In this document: in pieces, positions 1 through 9,734 of the stretch
Layout of the letters: every line of letters starts with the position of its first letter
Numbering within the stretch: position 1 is the stretch's first letter
Assembly: GCF_020215665.1 (NCBI RefSeq)
Contig: NZ_CP084061.1
Location: forward strand, 2,574,001 to 2,638,000
Direction of reading: 5' to 3'
Length of the DNA: 64,000 nucleotides
DNA from: Blautia parvula
Lineage (GTDB): Bacteria > Bacillota > Clostridia > Lachnospirales > Lachnospiraceae
Program-made: the position numbers and the translations under genes
Notes under the pieces: generated by a model
Seen by the model: the letters and a program-made list of their open reading frames with translations, nothing else
What the model was told of the DNA's origin: nothing
Database searches by the model: none

Positions 1-1
1 G

Positions 2-448
2 ATCCTGGTATCATTTTTCGGTGCCCCAAATGGTGTTCCCAACCTGACCGCTTATATTATCCTCATGTCTCTGATGATGGCCGGAACCTATACCTGGATG
101 CCCTACATGGTAGTCCTTTACCTGGATGCAGGTGAATATTTCCTGTATAAAACGGGAAAAGATACCCGTGCGATCGCTGCCGGCCTGGCTTCCCCGCCGA
201 TGAAGATCGGTATGACCGTGGGCAATACCCTTGGCCTGGCTCTGTTGTCTGCCATCGGTTTTGTTTCCGGAGGCGCCTTTGAGATCAACACTGCATGGAT
301 CTCCAATTTCATGCGTGTTACGTTCATGCTCCCCGGGTTAATCTATCTGGCATCCGCCATTATCCTGCTGGTGTTTTACAAGATCAGCGACAAGGATGCT
401 GCCAAGTACGCCCAGGCAAATGCTGAGAAAATGCTGCAGAGCAAGTAA
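2..448 (+). CDS. GPH-family (glycoside-pentoside-hexuronide) cation symporter, C-terminal part
   Basis: The last 148 codons of a gene that starts before the window; the frame is open from base 2. Hydrophobic segments alternate with short polar loops, and a KTGKDTRAIAAG loop followed by a KIGMTVGNT helix resembles the second half of MFS_2/GPH symporters, which import sugars or sugar-like compounds with Na+ or H+. It ends in a short charged cytoplasmic tail. It lies 40 bp before the methyltransferase-like gene on the same strand, so the two are probably co-transcribed and may handle one substrate. The substrate cannot be read from this fragment. Confidence 0.75.
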   Translation: MLVSFFGAPNGVPNLTAYIILMSLMMAGTYTWMPYMVVLYLDAGEYFLYKTGKDTRAIAAGLASPPMKIGMTVGNTLGLALLSAIGFVSGGAFEINTAWISNFMRVTFMLPGLIYLASAIILLVFYKISDKDAAKYAQANAEKMLQSK

Positions 449-488
449 CAGAAAATAAAATATTTCAGAAAGAACAGGAGAGAAAATT

Positions 489-1565
489 ATGTCAAAAATA
501 CCCTTTGATGAAAAAGAAATGACCATCGCTTATACCGTTCCTAATATGCTTGATCCTACCATCCCGGAAAGTCCCGCCTGGACTTATCCCCAGTCCGAAA
601 AAGAGGCAATAAAAGAGCTGTATGCCGGAACACCCACCTGGTGTCCCTCCGGTCTGGAGTCTGGTCTTTTTGCCCCTTCCGTAATCCCGGATAACATTGC
701 ACGCGGCTTTGTCATTGAAGGAGTCCCCTTCGATATGGCAAACTACGGCGGTCCTGATATGTTCGGCATCGAATGGGAATACGTTCCTGTAGCAGGCGGT
801 TCCATGGTCCGTCCCGGCACCCCTCTTCTTGAAGATGCCAATGACTGGAACCAAATCCTGAAGTTCCCTGACATCGACGCATGGGACTGGGATGCCAGCG
901 GCAGACAAAACTACGACTTTCTCCACAACGGCAAAGCAAACATGCTCTGGTTCTTAAATGGCTGCTGGTATGAGAGACTGGTTTCCTTCATGGATTTTGA
1001 AGGTGCGGTTGTAGCTCTGATCGATGACGAGCAGAAGGATGCCTTAAAAGAACTGTTTGCTAAGACAACAGAACTGTACTGCAGACTTGTTGACCGCTGC
1101 GCAGAGACTTACGGAGACGGTATCTCCGGATTTACCGTACACGATGACTGGGGTTCCCAGAGAGCGCCGTTCTTCTCCCCTGCAGTGGGCGAAGAGATGA
1201 TCGTTCCCTACATGAGAGAGCTGACAGACCACATCAAGTCCAAAGGACTGATTGCTGACCTGCACAGCTGCGGCAGCCTGGAAATGCAGCTTCCCAACTT
1301 TATCAAAGCCGGCTGGCAGTCCTGGTGCCCCATGCCAATGAACCCGACCCAGAAAATGTACGAAGAATACGGCGATAAGATCCTTCTCCACGTAGAACCG
1401 GATCTGCCCGAAGGCGCTTCCGAAGCAGAACAGGAAAAAGCCGGCGAAGAATTCGTCAAAAAATACTTCAAGCCCGGCAAATACTGCTTCCCCAATTATA
1501 TGTATTTCCCACAGAAGATGACGCCTGCGTTCCGCAAAGGTATGTACCGTGCATCCAGGCAGTAA
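489..1565 (+). CDS. Uroporphyrinogen decarboxylase (URO-D)-domain methyltransferase-like protein
   Basis: A 358-residue protein with an AGGAG site 9 bp before its ATG. It has the URO-D/MtaA-type barrel pattern, with an LHSCGSLE segment in the second half that matches the His-x-Cys zinc motif of cobalamin-dependent methyltransferases. Proteins of this group in anaerobic Firmicutes usually move methyl groups to or from corrinoid proteins rather than making haem. No haem gene is nearby, which supports a methyltransferase role, possibly demethylation of a compound brought in by the adjacent GPH transporter. No corrinoid protein gene is in the window. Family assignment is firm; the substrate is inference. 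Confidence 0.75.
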   Translation: MSKIPFDEKEMTIAYTVPNMLDPTIPESPAWTYPQSEKEAIKELYAGTPTWCPSGLESGLFAPSVIPDNIARGFVIEGVPFDMANYGGPDMFGIEWEYVPVAGGSMVRPGTPLLEDANDWNQILKFPDIDAWDWDASGRQNYDFLHNGKANMLWFLNGCWYERLVSFMDFEGAVVALIDDEQKDALKELFAKTTELYCRLVDRCAETYGDGISGFTVHDDWGSQRAPFFSPAVGEEMIVPYMRELTDHIKSKGLIADLHSCGSLEMQLPNFIKAGWQSWCPMPMNPTQKMYEEYGDKILLHVEPDLPEGASEAEQEKAGEEFVKKYFKPGKYCFPNYMYFPQKMTPAFRKGMYRASRQ

Positions 1566-1599
1566 ACGGTAATTTATTATCATTTTGCTTTTTATTCAC

Positions 1600-1631
1600 A
1601 GCGCCCGGAGGAGAACGGTCTTCCGGGCGCT
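1600..1631 (+). terminator. Hairpin after the URO-D gene
   Basis: AGCGCCCGGA at 1600-1609 pairs with TCCGGGCGCT at 1622-1631, a perfect 10-bp GC-rich stem. There is no clear T run after it, so it may be a weak terminator or an RNA-stabilising 3' hairpin between this unit and the MATE gene. Confidence 0.45.
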
Positions 1632-1684
1632 GCTGCTTAGCAGCATACTGTTTCCAATATGTTTTATGAAAGAGAGGAACGCGA

Positions 1685-3109
1685 ATGTCTGATAAAAATC
1701 TGGCTCCCGCGGCAGTCCCGCCGGAAGAAAATAACATCATGGGTATTGCTCCCATACCAAAACTCCTTGCGAAATTTGCCATACCTTCCGTCATCTCCAT
1801 GCTGGTAAACTCCATCTACAATCTGGTGGATCAGATTTTCATCGGCCAGGGTGTCGGTTATCTCGGTAATGCTGCCACCAACGTGGTATTTCCTTTTGTC
1901 ACCATCGCCATGGCGATCTCACTGATGATCTCCGTGGGTACCGCCGCCAATGTCGGACTGAATCTGGGCGGAAAAGACCAGGACTGTGCCAATCTGACTC
2001 TCGGCAACGGCTTTACCCTTGCCCTGTCAAGCGGAATCATCCTCTGTGTCATCGGTGAAATCTTCATGGTTCCCCTGCTGCGCCTCTTCGGTGCCACTGA
2101 CACAGTGCTGCCCTATGCCATTGATTACGGCCGCATTTATCTTCTTGGCACCATGTTTACCAGCGTGGGCATTATGATCAATGATGAGATCCGTGCCGAC
2201 GGCAACCCCGGCTATTCCATGAGATCCATGCTGATCGGCGCTGTGCTCAACTGTGTGCTGGACCCGCTGTTTATCTTCGTCTTCCACTGGGGCGTGAAAG
2301 GCGCTGCCTTTGCCACCATCATCGGACAGTTCGGCACGCTTGTCTTCAGTCTTCTTTATCTGAAAAAGTTCCGCACACTGACAATGAAAAAGGAAAATAT
2401 GAGGCTGCGTCTCTCCATTGTAAAGAGTATCCTGGTGCTGGGCCTCTCCTCCTTCCTCACACAATGTGCCGCACTGGTCATGCAGATCATTATGAATCAG
2501 CAGACAATCAAATACGGCGCGCTGTCTCAGTACGGTGCTGACATTCCTCTGACCGTGTTTGGGATTGTCAATAAGGTAAATGGTTTGATGATGTCTCTGA
2601 TTATGGGAATCTCCGTTGGCTCGCAGCCGCTGTTCAGCTATAATTACGGCGCCAAACTCTTTACACGCGTAAAAAAACTGGCGCAGACCTGTCTGATCGT
2701 CTGTGTTACCATCGGCTTTCTCGGTATGCTGTGTCTGCAGATCTTCCCGCAGCAAATCATTTCCATATTTGGTCAGGAAAACGATCTGTATAATGAATTC
2801 GCTGTGATGTGCCTGAAAAATATGACCATTTTCATCTTTGTCATGGGTGTTCAGATGGTGGCCAGCGTATACTTCCAGGCAATCGGAAAGGCAATGGGCG
2901 CTACAGTGCTTTCCCTGTCACGCCAGGTATTGTTCATGATTCCCTGTATGCTGATCCTGCCTTACTTCTTCGGGATCATCGGCCTGATGTGGTCCTTCCC
3001 GGTGTCGGATGTGTTCTCGGTGGCTATGGCGGCGATCATGCTTTCGATGGAGATGAGGAAGCTGAATCGGTTGATTCGGGTTCCGGCTGCGCAGGCGCAG
3101 GCGGAATGA
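1685..3109 (+). CDS. MATE family efflux transporter
   Basis: A 474-residue integral membrane protein, normal MATE length, with about twelve hydrophobic helices in two related halves. The N-terminal half has the typical VSMLVNSIYNLVDQIFIGQ segment of MATE pumps, and a similar segment with GISVGSQPLFSYNYGA opens the second half. These pumps export cationic drugs or metabolites in exchange for Na+ or H+. A GAGAGG site precedes the ATG. It is 120 bp from the upstream gene behind a hairpin and ends in a strong terminator, so it may be its own unit. The substrate is unknown. Confidence 0.88.
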   Translation: MSDKNLAPAAVPPEENNIMGIAPIPKLLAKFAIPSVISMLVNSIYNLVDQIFIGQGVGYLGNAATNVVFPFVTIAMAISLMISVGTAANVGLNLGGKDQDCANLTLGNGFTLALSSGIILCVIGEIFMVPLLRLFGATDTVLPYAIDYGRIYLLGTMFTSVGIMINDEIRADGNPGYSMRSMLIGAVLNCVLDPLFIFVFHWGVKGAAFATIIGQFGTLVFSLLYLKKFRTLTMKKENMRLRLSIVKSILVLGLSSFLTQCAALVMQIIMNQQTIKYGALSQYGADIPLTVFGIVNKVNGLMMSLIMGISVGSQPLFSYNYGAKLFTRVKKLAQTCLIVCVTIGFLGMLCLQIFPQQIISIFGQENDLYNEFAVMCLKNMTIFIFVMGVQMVASVYFQAIGKAMGATVLSLSRQVLFMIPCMLILPYFFGIIGLMWSFPVSDVFSVAMAAIMLSMEMRKLNRLIRVPAAQAQAE

Positions 3110-3145
3110 TTTATGTGGACATAGATATCTGACAACTACAGTTAT

Positions 3146-3186
3146 AAAATATAACAGCGGATGGGGGGAATCCGCTGTTATATTTT
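3146..3186 (+). terminator. Strong terminator after the MATE gene
   Basis: A perfect 16-bp stem: 3146-3161 (AAAATATAACAGCGGA) pairs with 3171-3186, ending in a TATATTTT tail. The A run on the other side lets it work in both directions. Confidence 0.85.
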
Positions 3187-3192
3187 ATGCTT

Positions 3193-3246
3193 ACCCTCAT
3201 TTTTGAACTATCCAGCGTTATTCCCGTCTCCTATCTGCGGAAGCTT
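3193..3246. repeat. Interspersed intergenic repeat, copy A
   Basis: About 54 bp from ACCCTCATTTTTGAAC to TCTGCGGAAGCTT closely matches 14618-14672, allowing a few substitutions and one indel. Both copies are intergenic and neither is coding. The function is unknown. Confidence 0.6.
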
Positions 3247-3272
3247 GATAATAATAGTTTTCCACAGTCTAA

Positions 3273-3296
3273 ACCGCCGGAATCTCTCCCGGCGGT
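3273..3296. terminator. Hairpin downstream of the GH51 gene
   Basis: ACCGCCGG at 3273-3280 pairs with CCGGCGGT at 3289-3296. It lies just beyond the stop codon of the minus-strand GH51 gene. The T-rich side is on +, so it may block + strand read-through as well as end the arabinoxylan operon. Confidence 0.6.
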
Positions 3297-3300
3297 CTTC

Positions 3301-4803
3301 TTATTTCACCACAAGATGCGCCACACTGCATGGCGGCAGTGTAAACTTAAAAGCACCATTATCTAAAATAATATTATGAATTGGTACCGGCTGCACATTT
3401 GTCGGCTCCTCAAAAGTATTCTTTGCATGAATATCTCCAGCCAATAACTCACCCTTCACCTCTTTTACTTCTCTCTCCATGATTTCAGCCTCAATCTCAC
3501 TGGCCTCATCAGCCGATAAATTAGTAATAGTTATATGCACCTGTCCTATGTCATCAACCGATACTGAATGCGTAAGATTCGGAACCATAAATGCCTCCTC
3601 CAGACCAATCCTGGAAGTCTCCAGGGTGCTTTCCACAAGAGAAGCTCCCTGATGGCACTTATACATTTGAAACACATGGTATGTAGGCGTTTTTATCATC
3701 CGTTCCCCTTCTGTCAGCAGTACAGCCTGAAGCACATTTACCATTTGGGCAAGATTAGCCATTTTCACTCTGTCACAGTGTTTATTAAATAAATTAAGGT
3801 TAATTCCCGCAACAAGGGCATCGCGCATGGTGTTCTGCTGATACAGAAATCCCGGATTTGTACCCGGTTCACAGTCATACCAGGTTCCCCACTCATCTAT
3901 GATCAGTCCAATCTTCTTATCCGGGTCATACTCATCCATAATCTGACCATGCCGCTCAATCAGTTCTTCCATATACAAAGTCTTGCTCAATGTTCTGTAC
4001 CAGTCCTTTTCATTGAAAAAGACAGCACTTCCCTTTTCCTTCCCATCCCCGGGAACGGTATAATAATGAAGCGATAAACCATCCATAAACCCGTGATGTT
4101 CCGGCGCAGAGCTGCGGAAACAGGTGTCCAGAACCGTTCTGGTCCATGTATAATCGTCTGCATTTGGACCGCAGCAGATTTTTTTAATGCCTCCGTCATT
4201 TCTATAGTCCCGGATATAGGTCTGATAACGTCTGTATTCATTTGCATAATATTCCGGGTTCATATTGCCGCCGCATCCCCAGTTTTCATTACCCACACCC
4301 CAAAACTTTACATCCCAGGCTTCCTCGGAACCATTCGCCTCACGAAGCTGTGCCATAGGTGACAATCCCTTGAATGTAATATACTCTACCCACTCCGACA
4401 TTTCCCTTACAGTACCGCTTCCCAGGTTTCCGTTGACATATGCACTGCACCCAAGCTGGCGGCAAAGTTCAAAATACTCGTGTGTTCCAAAGCTGTTGTC
4501 TTCCACCACACCGCCCCAGTGTGTATTGATCATCTTCTTTCGTTTCTCTTTCGGGCCGATGCCGTCCATCCAATAATATTCATCCGCGAAGCATCCGCCC
4601 GGCCATCTTAATACAGGTACATTTATTTTTTTCAAAGCATTGATTACATCTGTTCTCATTCCGTTTACATTTTCAATGGTTGAATCCTCACCCACATAAA
4701 TCCCGCCGTAAATACAGCGCCCCAGATGTTCCGAAAAATGCCCGTAAATTTCTCTGTTAATCTTTCCTGCTATCTTATTTGGATGAATCCGTAATTTATT
4801 CAT
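3301..4803 (-). CDS. abfA: Alpha-L-arabinofuranosidase, GH51
   Basis: A 500-residue enzyme of typical GH51 length and without a signal peptide, so probably cytoplasmic. The catalytic acid/base is Glu173 in GNENWG and the nucleophile is Glu304 in IIDEWGTW; the N-terminal [14 protein letters not shown] and [15 protein letters not shown] blocks are family signatures. It removes alpha-L-arabinofuranosyl groups from imported arabinoxylo-oligosaccharides. It is the last gene of the operon, 42 bp after GH43, with which it would act together. Gene name by family. Confidence 0.93.
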   Translation of the reverse strand: MNKLRIHPNKIAGKINREIYGHFSEHLGRCIYGGIYVGEDSTIENVNGMRTDVINALKKINVPVLRWPGGCFADEYYWMDGIGPKEKRKKMINTHWGGVVEDNSFGTHEYFELCRQLGCSAYVNGNLGSGTVREMSEWVEYITFKGLSPMAQLREANGSEEAWDVKFWGVGNENWGCGGNMNPEYYANEYRRYQTYIRDYRNDGGIKKICCGPNADDYTWTRTVLDTCFRSSAPEHHGFMDGLSLHYYTVPGDGKEKGSAVFFNEKDWYRTLSKTLYMEELIERHGQIMDEYDPDKKIGLIIDEWGTWYDCEPGTNPGFLYQQNTMRDALVAGINLNLFNKHCDRVKMANLAQMVNVLQAVLLTEGERMIKTPTYHVFQMYKCHQGASLVESTLETSRIGLEEAFMVPNLTHSVSVDDIGQVHITITNLSADEASEIEAEIMEREVKEVKGELLAGDIHAKNTFEEPTNVQPVPIHNIILDNGAFKFTLPPCSVAHLVVK

Positions 4804-4845
4804 TCTACCATCCCTCTGCTTCTGAAACTGCAGTATCTCTGTTTT

Positions 4846-6378
4846 TCAATAATCCAGCACCTTCACATGAAAATTTTCAAATGCGGCACAGCCATTTTCC
4901 GCAAACATACCAATGTAAGTGCCTGTAAATGTCATATTTCTCGTACTTTCTGTGCAGAGGCCTACCGTCAGCCCGCTTCCCAGTTCCACAAATGTTTCAC
5001 CGACCAGACTATAAGAAAATCTGTAATATGTTTTATCTGATACGATCCGCAGCTTAACATTTTCTGCTGCAGGAATTTCCGCACTTGCTGTAACTGTAAA
5101 AATGTCATGAATATGTTTCGCCAAACAAACTTTCCATCTGTCCATTTCTCTGCTCAGATAAATCTCATAGTGATAGGAATCATTATAATAAGCAGTAAGA
5201 CCTGCACGCATTCCCTGTACTGCATCCAGCAATGAAACATCTGCCACGGATACCGTCTCAAACCCTTTCTGCCGCACACCGATCCAGGTTGGGCTTGCCA
5301 TTTCATTGATGGTTGTACTGGTTCCTCTAAGAATCAGCTTTCTCTTTGCAGTATCCCTCACATAATTCTCCATAGATGGATTCCTCAGGAAATTATAATG
5401 CAGGCTGAACCTATCCTGTGAAAAATCGTCTGCAAAATCACGATTGACCGGTGCCGGCCTTTCTCCGGGAAGGGGACCTTCCATCTCCGGTGAGATCAAA
5501 CCGTTTTCCCCTACAATAGGCCATCCGTCTTCTGTCCACACAACCGGCGTCAAAAAAGTCTCACGCCCCAGATTGTGAAGCAGTACCCTGTCTTTTTTCT
5601 CCTGACATGGACGGATTGCCAGACAGACCAGCCACCAGTTACCATTGTGGTCCTCTATCATATCTGCATGGCCGGTACAGTAAATCTCCTCCCTCATGTC
5701 ATCTCTGTGAGTGAGTATCGGATTATGGGGGCACGCCTCAAATGGTCCGTAAGGGCTGTCTGACCGCAGTATGGTTTCCATATGTCCGTATTCCGTGCCG
5801 CCTTCAGCCAGCATGAGATAATATTTTCCAAACCATTTATAAAGATGCGGGCCTTCCGCATACCTGCCGCCGCATCCTCTGCTGATCACCACACTTTCCG
5901 TGAGCCGCTCCCCTGTAAAAGGATTTACCTGGCAGAGGAAGATCCCGGTTTTTCCTTCACTGTCCATACTGGTGGACGCAAAATACACCGTTCCGTCATC
6001 ATCAAAAAGCAGGGACGGGTCAATTCCCCCCTGATCTACCCAGGCAGGCTTGGACCATCCTTTTTTCATATCCGTGGTATGTACAATAAAATTTCCTTTA
6101 CCTGATGTATTCGTTGTCGTCATAAAAAAAGTTCCCTGATGATAACGGATTGTAGGTGCATAGATTCCTCCCGAAGGCCTGCACCCATGTAAATCAAGCT
6201 GAGATTCTTCTGTAAGGCAATACCCTTCAAGCTCCCAGTTCACAAGGTTTCTGCTGTGATAAACGGGAACTCCCGGATAAAATTCAAAAGATGAATTAAC
6301 AATATAGTAATCCTCTCCTACCCGGCAGATTGACGGGTCAGGATTGTATCCGGAAATAATCGGGTTTCTGTATTTCAT
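4846..6378 (-). CDS. GH43 beta-xylosidase / arabinofuranosidase
   Basis: A 510-residue protein with the GH43 five-bladed propeller in the first ~310 residues. The catalytic triad is Asp14 (YNPDPS), Asp120 (GGIDPS) and Glu175 (YAEGPH). The C-terminal ~190 residues form a beta-sandwich of the kind found in XynB-type xylosidases, which shapes the active site. There is no signal peptide. A GGAGG site is 9 bp before the ATG. Between the permeases and GH51, it most likely hydrolyses xylo-oligosaccharides after uptake. Xylosidase versus arabinofuranosidase activity cannot be decided by reading. Confidence 0.9.
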   Translation of the reverse strand: MKYRNPIISGYNPDPSICRVGEDYYIVNSSFEFYPGVPVYHSRNLVNWELEGYCLTEESQLDLHGCRPSGGIYAPTIRYHQGTFFMTTTNTSGKGNFIVHTTDMKKGWSKPAWVDQGGIDPSLLFDDDGTVYFASTSMDSEGKTGIFLCQVNPFTGERLTESVVISRGCGGRYAEGPHLYKWFGKYYLMLAEGGTEYGHMETILRSDSPYGPFEACPHNPILTHRDDMREEIYCTGHADMIEDHNGNWWLVCLAIRPCQEKKDRVLLHNLGRETFLTPVVWTEDGWPIVGENGLISPEMEGPLPGERPAPVNRDFADDFSQDRFSLHYNFLRNPSMENYVRDTAKRKLILRGTSTTINEMASPTWIGVRQKGFETVSVADVSLLDAVQGMRAGLTAYYNDSYHYEIYLSREMDRWKVCLAKHIHDIFTVTASAEIPAAENVKLRIVSDKTYYRFSYSLVGETFVELGSGLTVGLCTESTRNMTFTGTYIGMFAENGCAAFENFHVKVLDY

Positions 6379-6430
6379 TTAAGTTGTCCTCCATTTTGTC
6401 TTGTTATAGTTGTGATTGTCAGGAAATGTC

Positions 6431-7282
6431 TCAGCCTTTCAGACCGGACATTTTTATTCCCTGGATAAAATATTTCTGGCAGGTGGCAAATATCACCAGC
6501 ACAGGCAGCAGAGAAATCAGTGCCATGGACATCATCTGCCCAACCTGGACATTTCCCTGAGAGCCTTTGAAAAACTGCAGTCCGATGGCAATTGTAAACT
6601 TATCATTGGAGTTAAGATAGATTAACGGATTGAAAAAATCATTCCAGTTAAACACCAAAGCCATCACCAGAACAGCCAGCATAACAGGTTTTACTGCCGG
6701 AAGCAGAATCCTTGTGAAAACCTGCAGGGAATTTGCACCATCAATTTTTGCCGCCTCATCCAGTTCCTTTGGCAGAGTCCTGAAGAACTGGATAAATAAA
6801 AAGATATTGAACGCGCCTCCCCCAAGCCAGCTTGGGATAATAAGCGGCCATATGGTATCCACCATTCCCAGTTTGTAATAAAGCAGATACTGTGGAATCA
6901 GTGTGACCTGCGTCGGCAGCATCATGGTACCCAAGAGCACCATAAACAGAATCTTTGATAATCTGGACTGGAACCGTGCAAACCCATAGGCGACTACAGA
7001 GGATGACAGTACGGTCCCTACTGTGGCAAGAAAGGTAATCACCGCAGTGTTTTTAAAATAAAGCTGAAAATTGGCCCCTTTCCATCCTTCCACAAAATTC
7101 TCGATTGTACCATTCTTGGGAATAAGAGTGGGAGGCATACTATAGATATCCGACATTGGCTTAAAGGATGTGGAAACCATCCATATAAATGGGAAAAGGC
7201 AGATAACAGCAGCAATGACCAGCACAAAATATGTCAGTATCCTTGCCATTTGCTTTGTCTTTTTTTGTGATCTTGTACGCAT
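6431..7282 (-). CDS. Carbohydrate ABC transporter permease (MalG type)
   Basis: A 283-residue inner-membrane permease with six hydrophobic segments and the EAA loop around ELDEAAKIDGANSLQVFTRILLP, which docks the ATPase. A GGAGAAGGAGAG site precedes the ATG. It is the second permease of a CUT1 importer and lies 19 bp after the first. The locus has no ATPase gene, so a shared MsmX-type ATPase elsewhere probably energises the transporter, which is usual in Firmicutes. Confidence 0.92.
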   Translation of the reverse strand: MRTRSQKKTKQMARILTYFVLVIAAVICLFPFIWMVSTSFKPMSDIYSMPPTLIPKNGTIENFVEGWKGANFQLYFKNTAVITFLATVGTVLSSSVVAYGFARFQSRLSKILFMVLLGTMMLPTQVTLIPQYLLYYKLGMVDTIWPLIIPSWLGGGAFNIFLFIQFFRTLPKELDEAAKIDGANSLQVFTRILLPAVKPVMLAVLVMALVFNWNDFFNPLIYLNSNDKFTIAIGLQFFKGSQGNVQVGQMMSMALISLLPVLVIFATCQKYFIQGIKMSGLKG

Positions 7283-7301
7283 ATTTTATCTCTCCTTCTC
7301 C

Positions 7302-8246
7302 TTAATCATCATAAAACACCCAGAATTTAGATGTGGATACAACTACAATTGTGATCAGCATGATCACCGCAAACATACTCCAGGCCATCATGGAAGCATA
7401 TCCCATCTTCCCATATAAAAATCCGTTGTTATACAAGTGCATAGCCGCCGTATAGGTACTGTTCAGCGGACCGCCGTTGGTGAGAATCAGCGGCTGCTGG
7501 AATACCTGAAACGCTGCGATCACTGTAACAATAAGATTAAAATATATGGTGGGCGTACACAAAGGCAGCGTAATATAAAACGTCTGCCGCAGGGAGCCGG
7601 CCCCGTCAATCTGTGCGCTTTCATAATAAGACTGCGGAATATCCTGTATACCTGCCAGCATAATGATAATGTTATTTCCTATGGTCCACAGCGACAGGAT
7701 CACTATGGAAATCATGGCTACATTTTTATCCCCCAGCCAGTTTGGCCCCTTAATCCCCACAAGGGATAGTATGTAATTGATAATTCCGAAATCCTTCTGG
7801 AAAATCCATCCCCAAAGGATTGTCACCGCAACCCCTGAGGTAATGTATGGGATATAAAATGCAGTACGGAAAAATCCCAGACCTTTTACTTTCTTGCTCA
7901 GAAGCAGTGCAACAAAAAAGGCAAGTATAATGCTGCACGGAACGAACATAAATACATATTTCAGGGTATTCAAAAAAGCTCTCCTGAATAAAGTGTCATC
8001 CGTAAATGCATATTTCCAGTTATCCAGCCCCACAAATTCCCCGATTCCCGTAAGATTCATATTTGTAAACATCAAATAAAAAGAATACAAGATCGGATAC
8101 AATGTAAGTACAAGGAATCCGATCAGCCAGGGAGCTGTATAAATATAAAAATTCCTGGCTTCTCTTTTTTTCATGGTTGTATATTTTTTTTGTTTTCCCG
8201 GTTTCCTCAAAATTCCCATGCCTCCAATCGACCATAGAAAGTACAC
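7302..8246 (-). CDS. Carbohydrate ABC transporter permease (MalF type)
   Basis: The first permease of the CUT1 importer, with six membrane segments and an EAA loop around SYYESAQIDGAGSLRQTFYITLP. The longest frame begins with GTG at 8246. A GGAGG site at about 8221-8225 sits one base before an internal ATG and 10 bp before a TTG, so the true start may be about 10-15 codons further in. It is separated from the binding-protein gene by a stable hairpin. Confidence 0.9.
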   Translation of the reverse strand: MYFLWSIGGMGILRKPGKQKKYTTMKKREARNFYIYTAPWLIGFLVLTLYPILYSFYLMFTNMNLTGIGEFVGLDNWKYAFTDDTLFRRAFLNTLKYVFMFVPCSIILAFFVALLLSKKVKGLGFFRTAFYIPYITSGVAVTILWGWIFQKDFGIINYILSLVGIKGPNWLGDKNVAMISIVILSLWTIGNNIIIMLAGIQDIPQSYYESAQIDGAGSLRQTFYITLPLCTPTIYFNLIVTVIAAFQVFQQPLILTNGGPLNSTYTAAMHLYNNGFLYGKMGYASMMAWSMFAVIMLITIVVVSTSKFWVFYDD

Positions 8247-8275
8247 ACTGTGAACCCGCTATTGTCATGAATTGT

Positions 8276-8320
8276 CAGAGGTTACCCCCCGGTTCAAAAT
8301 AACCCGGCGGATAACCTCTG
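8276..8320 (-). promoter_or_regulatory. Intercistronic hairpin between binding protein and permeases
   Basis: CAGAGGTTA at 8276-8284 pairs with TAACCTCTG at 8312-8320, with a second CCGG-rich stem inside. There is no T run after it on the minus strand. Such hairpins after a solute-binding-protein gene usually protect its mRNA, so more binding protein than permease is made. That role is inference. Confidence 0.6.
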
Positions 8321-8340
8321 CTTCTGTGTCATCCTGACTG

Positions 8341-9642
8341 TCAGTTGCCGTTTGCCTCGTTAAATGCCTTTTCCAGAGCCGGATAGTATTCTTCCATAGC
8401 TTCCTCTGCAGTCTTGCCGTCTATGGTTACTGACTGCCAAATCTGTGTATACACATCGCCGGCTGCTGAAAATGCACCGCCCCATATATTCAGTTTCGCA
8501 CCGGACAGACCGTCAAGAAAAGCGCTGTTTTTGATCGGTCCATACTCTAAATCTTTGTAATAGGTCTCTGCAATATTTTTGCAGGATGTAAGACCGATCT
8601 TACTGGTTTCTTTCGCCATATCTTCATTTGCATACGCTGCTTCTTTCAGGAAAGTCCAGGCTGCATCTTTGTTCTTTGAAGTTTTCAGCATGGCATAGCC
8701 TGTGGCGTACATGAGATTGTTCTTTCCATTTTCCACTTTAGGCATAGAGACAGCATCCCATGAAAAATTATCTCCCACTTCCTCTGCGATCAGCTTTGTC
8801 TCAAATCCGCCCAGCGTATACATGGCCGCGTGTCCAGATACAAATAACTGTTCCTTCGGGAGGCTCTTTGCTGCTGTGTCATCCGGCATTGCCTTGCTCT
8901 GAACCAAATCTCCGAATAAATTCAGTCCGTCTTTTACTTCCTGGCTGTTAACTTCACATGTCTTTAAGTCATCTGAGTATGCACTTCCGCCTTTACAGAT
9001 CACAGACAATCCTGCATCAATCCAATGGTTTACTATTCCGTAGGTAGCATCCGCTCCTTCTCCTCCGGCAAACTTTTTAGCGTTCTCTGCCAGGTCGTCC
9101 CATGTCCAGTCATTGGTAGGATACTCTACACCAAACTTGTCAAACATATCTTTGTTATAAGCCAGGACAAAAACATTCTCCAATAAAGGCATAGCCTCAA
9201 GTTTACCATCCGGGCGGTAATACGGTTCGATCATTCCCTCTGTTATTACAGATTTGAGGTCAACGCCTTCTTTTTCCACATAAGGATTCAGGTCTTCATA
9301 ATATTCCGTATATAACCCATAATAATCCGGGGACATCTGGATAACATCCGGGCCGGTACCTGCCGACAATGCTGCTGTCATCTTCTGATCCCATACATGG
9401 TCAGCGGTAGGAATCACAGAATGTTCCACCTCTATTTCCGGATGTGCCTTCTGAAATGCCTCCACCATTGTCTCTCTTGATTTCTTCTCCTCATCTGCTC
9501 CCCAAGACCAGATTACCAGTTTTTTCCTTTCCTTGCCGTCTGCTGTTTTTGCGTTTGCCTTTTCTGAATTGCCGCCGCAGGCTGTCAAACCTGCAAGCAT
9601 GACTCCAACCAGTCCCACAGCTGCCAATTTTTTTAATTTCAT
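8341..9642 (-). CDS. Sugar ABC transporter substrate-binding lipoprotein
   Basis: A family-1 extracellular solute-binding protein of about 433 residues. The N-terminus has a basic start, a hydrophobic core and the lipobox LTAC, so it is lipidated and anchored outside the membrane. GGAGG lies 7 bp before the ATG at 9642 and 4 bp before an adjacent ATG at 9645; either may be used. Two aligned lobes with TADHVWDQKMTAALSAGTGPDV near the first cleft fit the family. It would deliver arabinoxylo-oligosaccharides to the two permeases; the ligand is inferred from the glycosidases. Confidence 0.92.
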   Translation of the reverse strand: MKLKKLAAVGLVGVMLAGLTACGGNSEKANAKTADGKERKKLVIWSWGADEEKKSRETMVEAFQKAHPEIEVEHSVIPTADHVWDQKMTAALSAGTGPDVIQMSPDYYGLYTEYYEDLNPYVEKEGVDLKSVITEGMIEPYYRPDGKLEAMPLLENVFVLAYNKDMFDKFGVEYPTNDWTWDDLAENAKKFAGGEGADATYGIVNHWIDAGLSVICKGGSAYSDDLKTCEVNSQEVKDGLNLFGDLVQSKAMPDDTAAKSLPKEQLFVSGHAAMYTLGGFETKLIAEEVGDNFSWDAVSMPKVENGKNNLMYATGYAMLKTSKNKDAAWTFLKEAAYANEDMAKETSKIGLTSCKNIAETYYKDLEYGPIKNSAFLDGLSGAKLNIWGGAFSAAGDVYTQIWQSVTIDGKTAEEAMEEYYPALEKAFNEANGN

Positions 9643-9681
9643 CATTCTTCCTCCATCCATTTTCAATAAATTTATATATAC

Positions 9682-9707
9682 ATCAAAGCTGCGCGCTGTA
9701 CTTTGAT
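9682..9707. promoter_or_regulatory. Candidate operator before the binding-protein gene
   Basis: ATCAAAG at 9682-9688 and CTTTGAT at 9701-9707 are inverted around a GCGCGC centre. The position, between the LacI-type gene and the importer gene, and the CG-centred symmetry are what a LacI-family operator would show. It could also act as a hairpin in the leader. Confidence 0.5.
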
Positions 9708-9734
9708 ATATGTTCCTGATTATGTAAAAACCTG

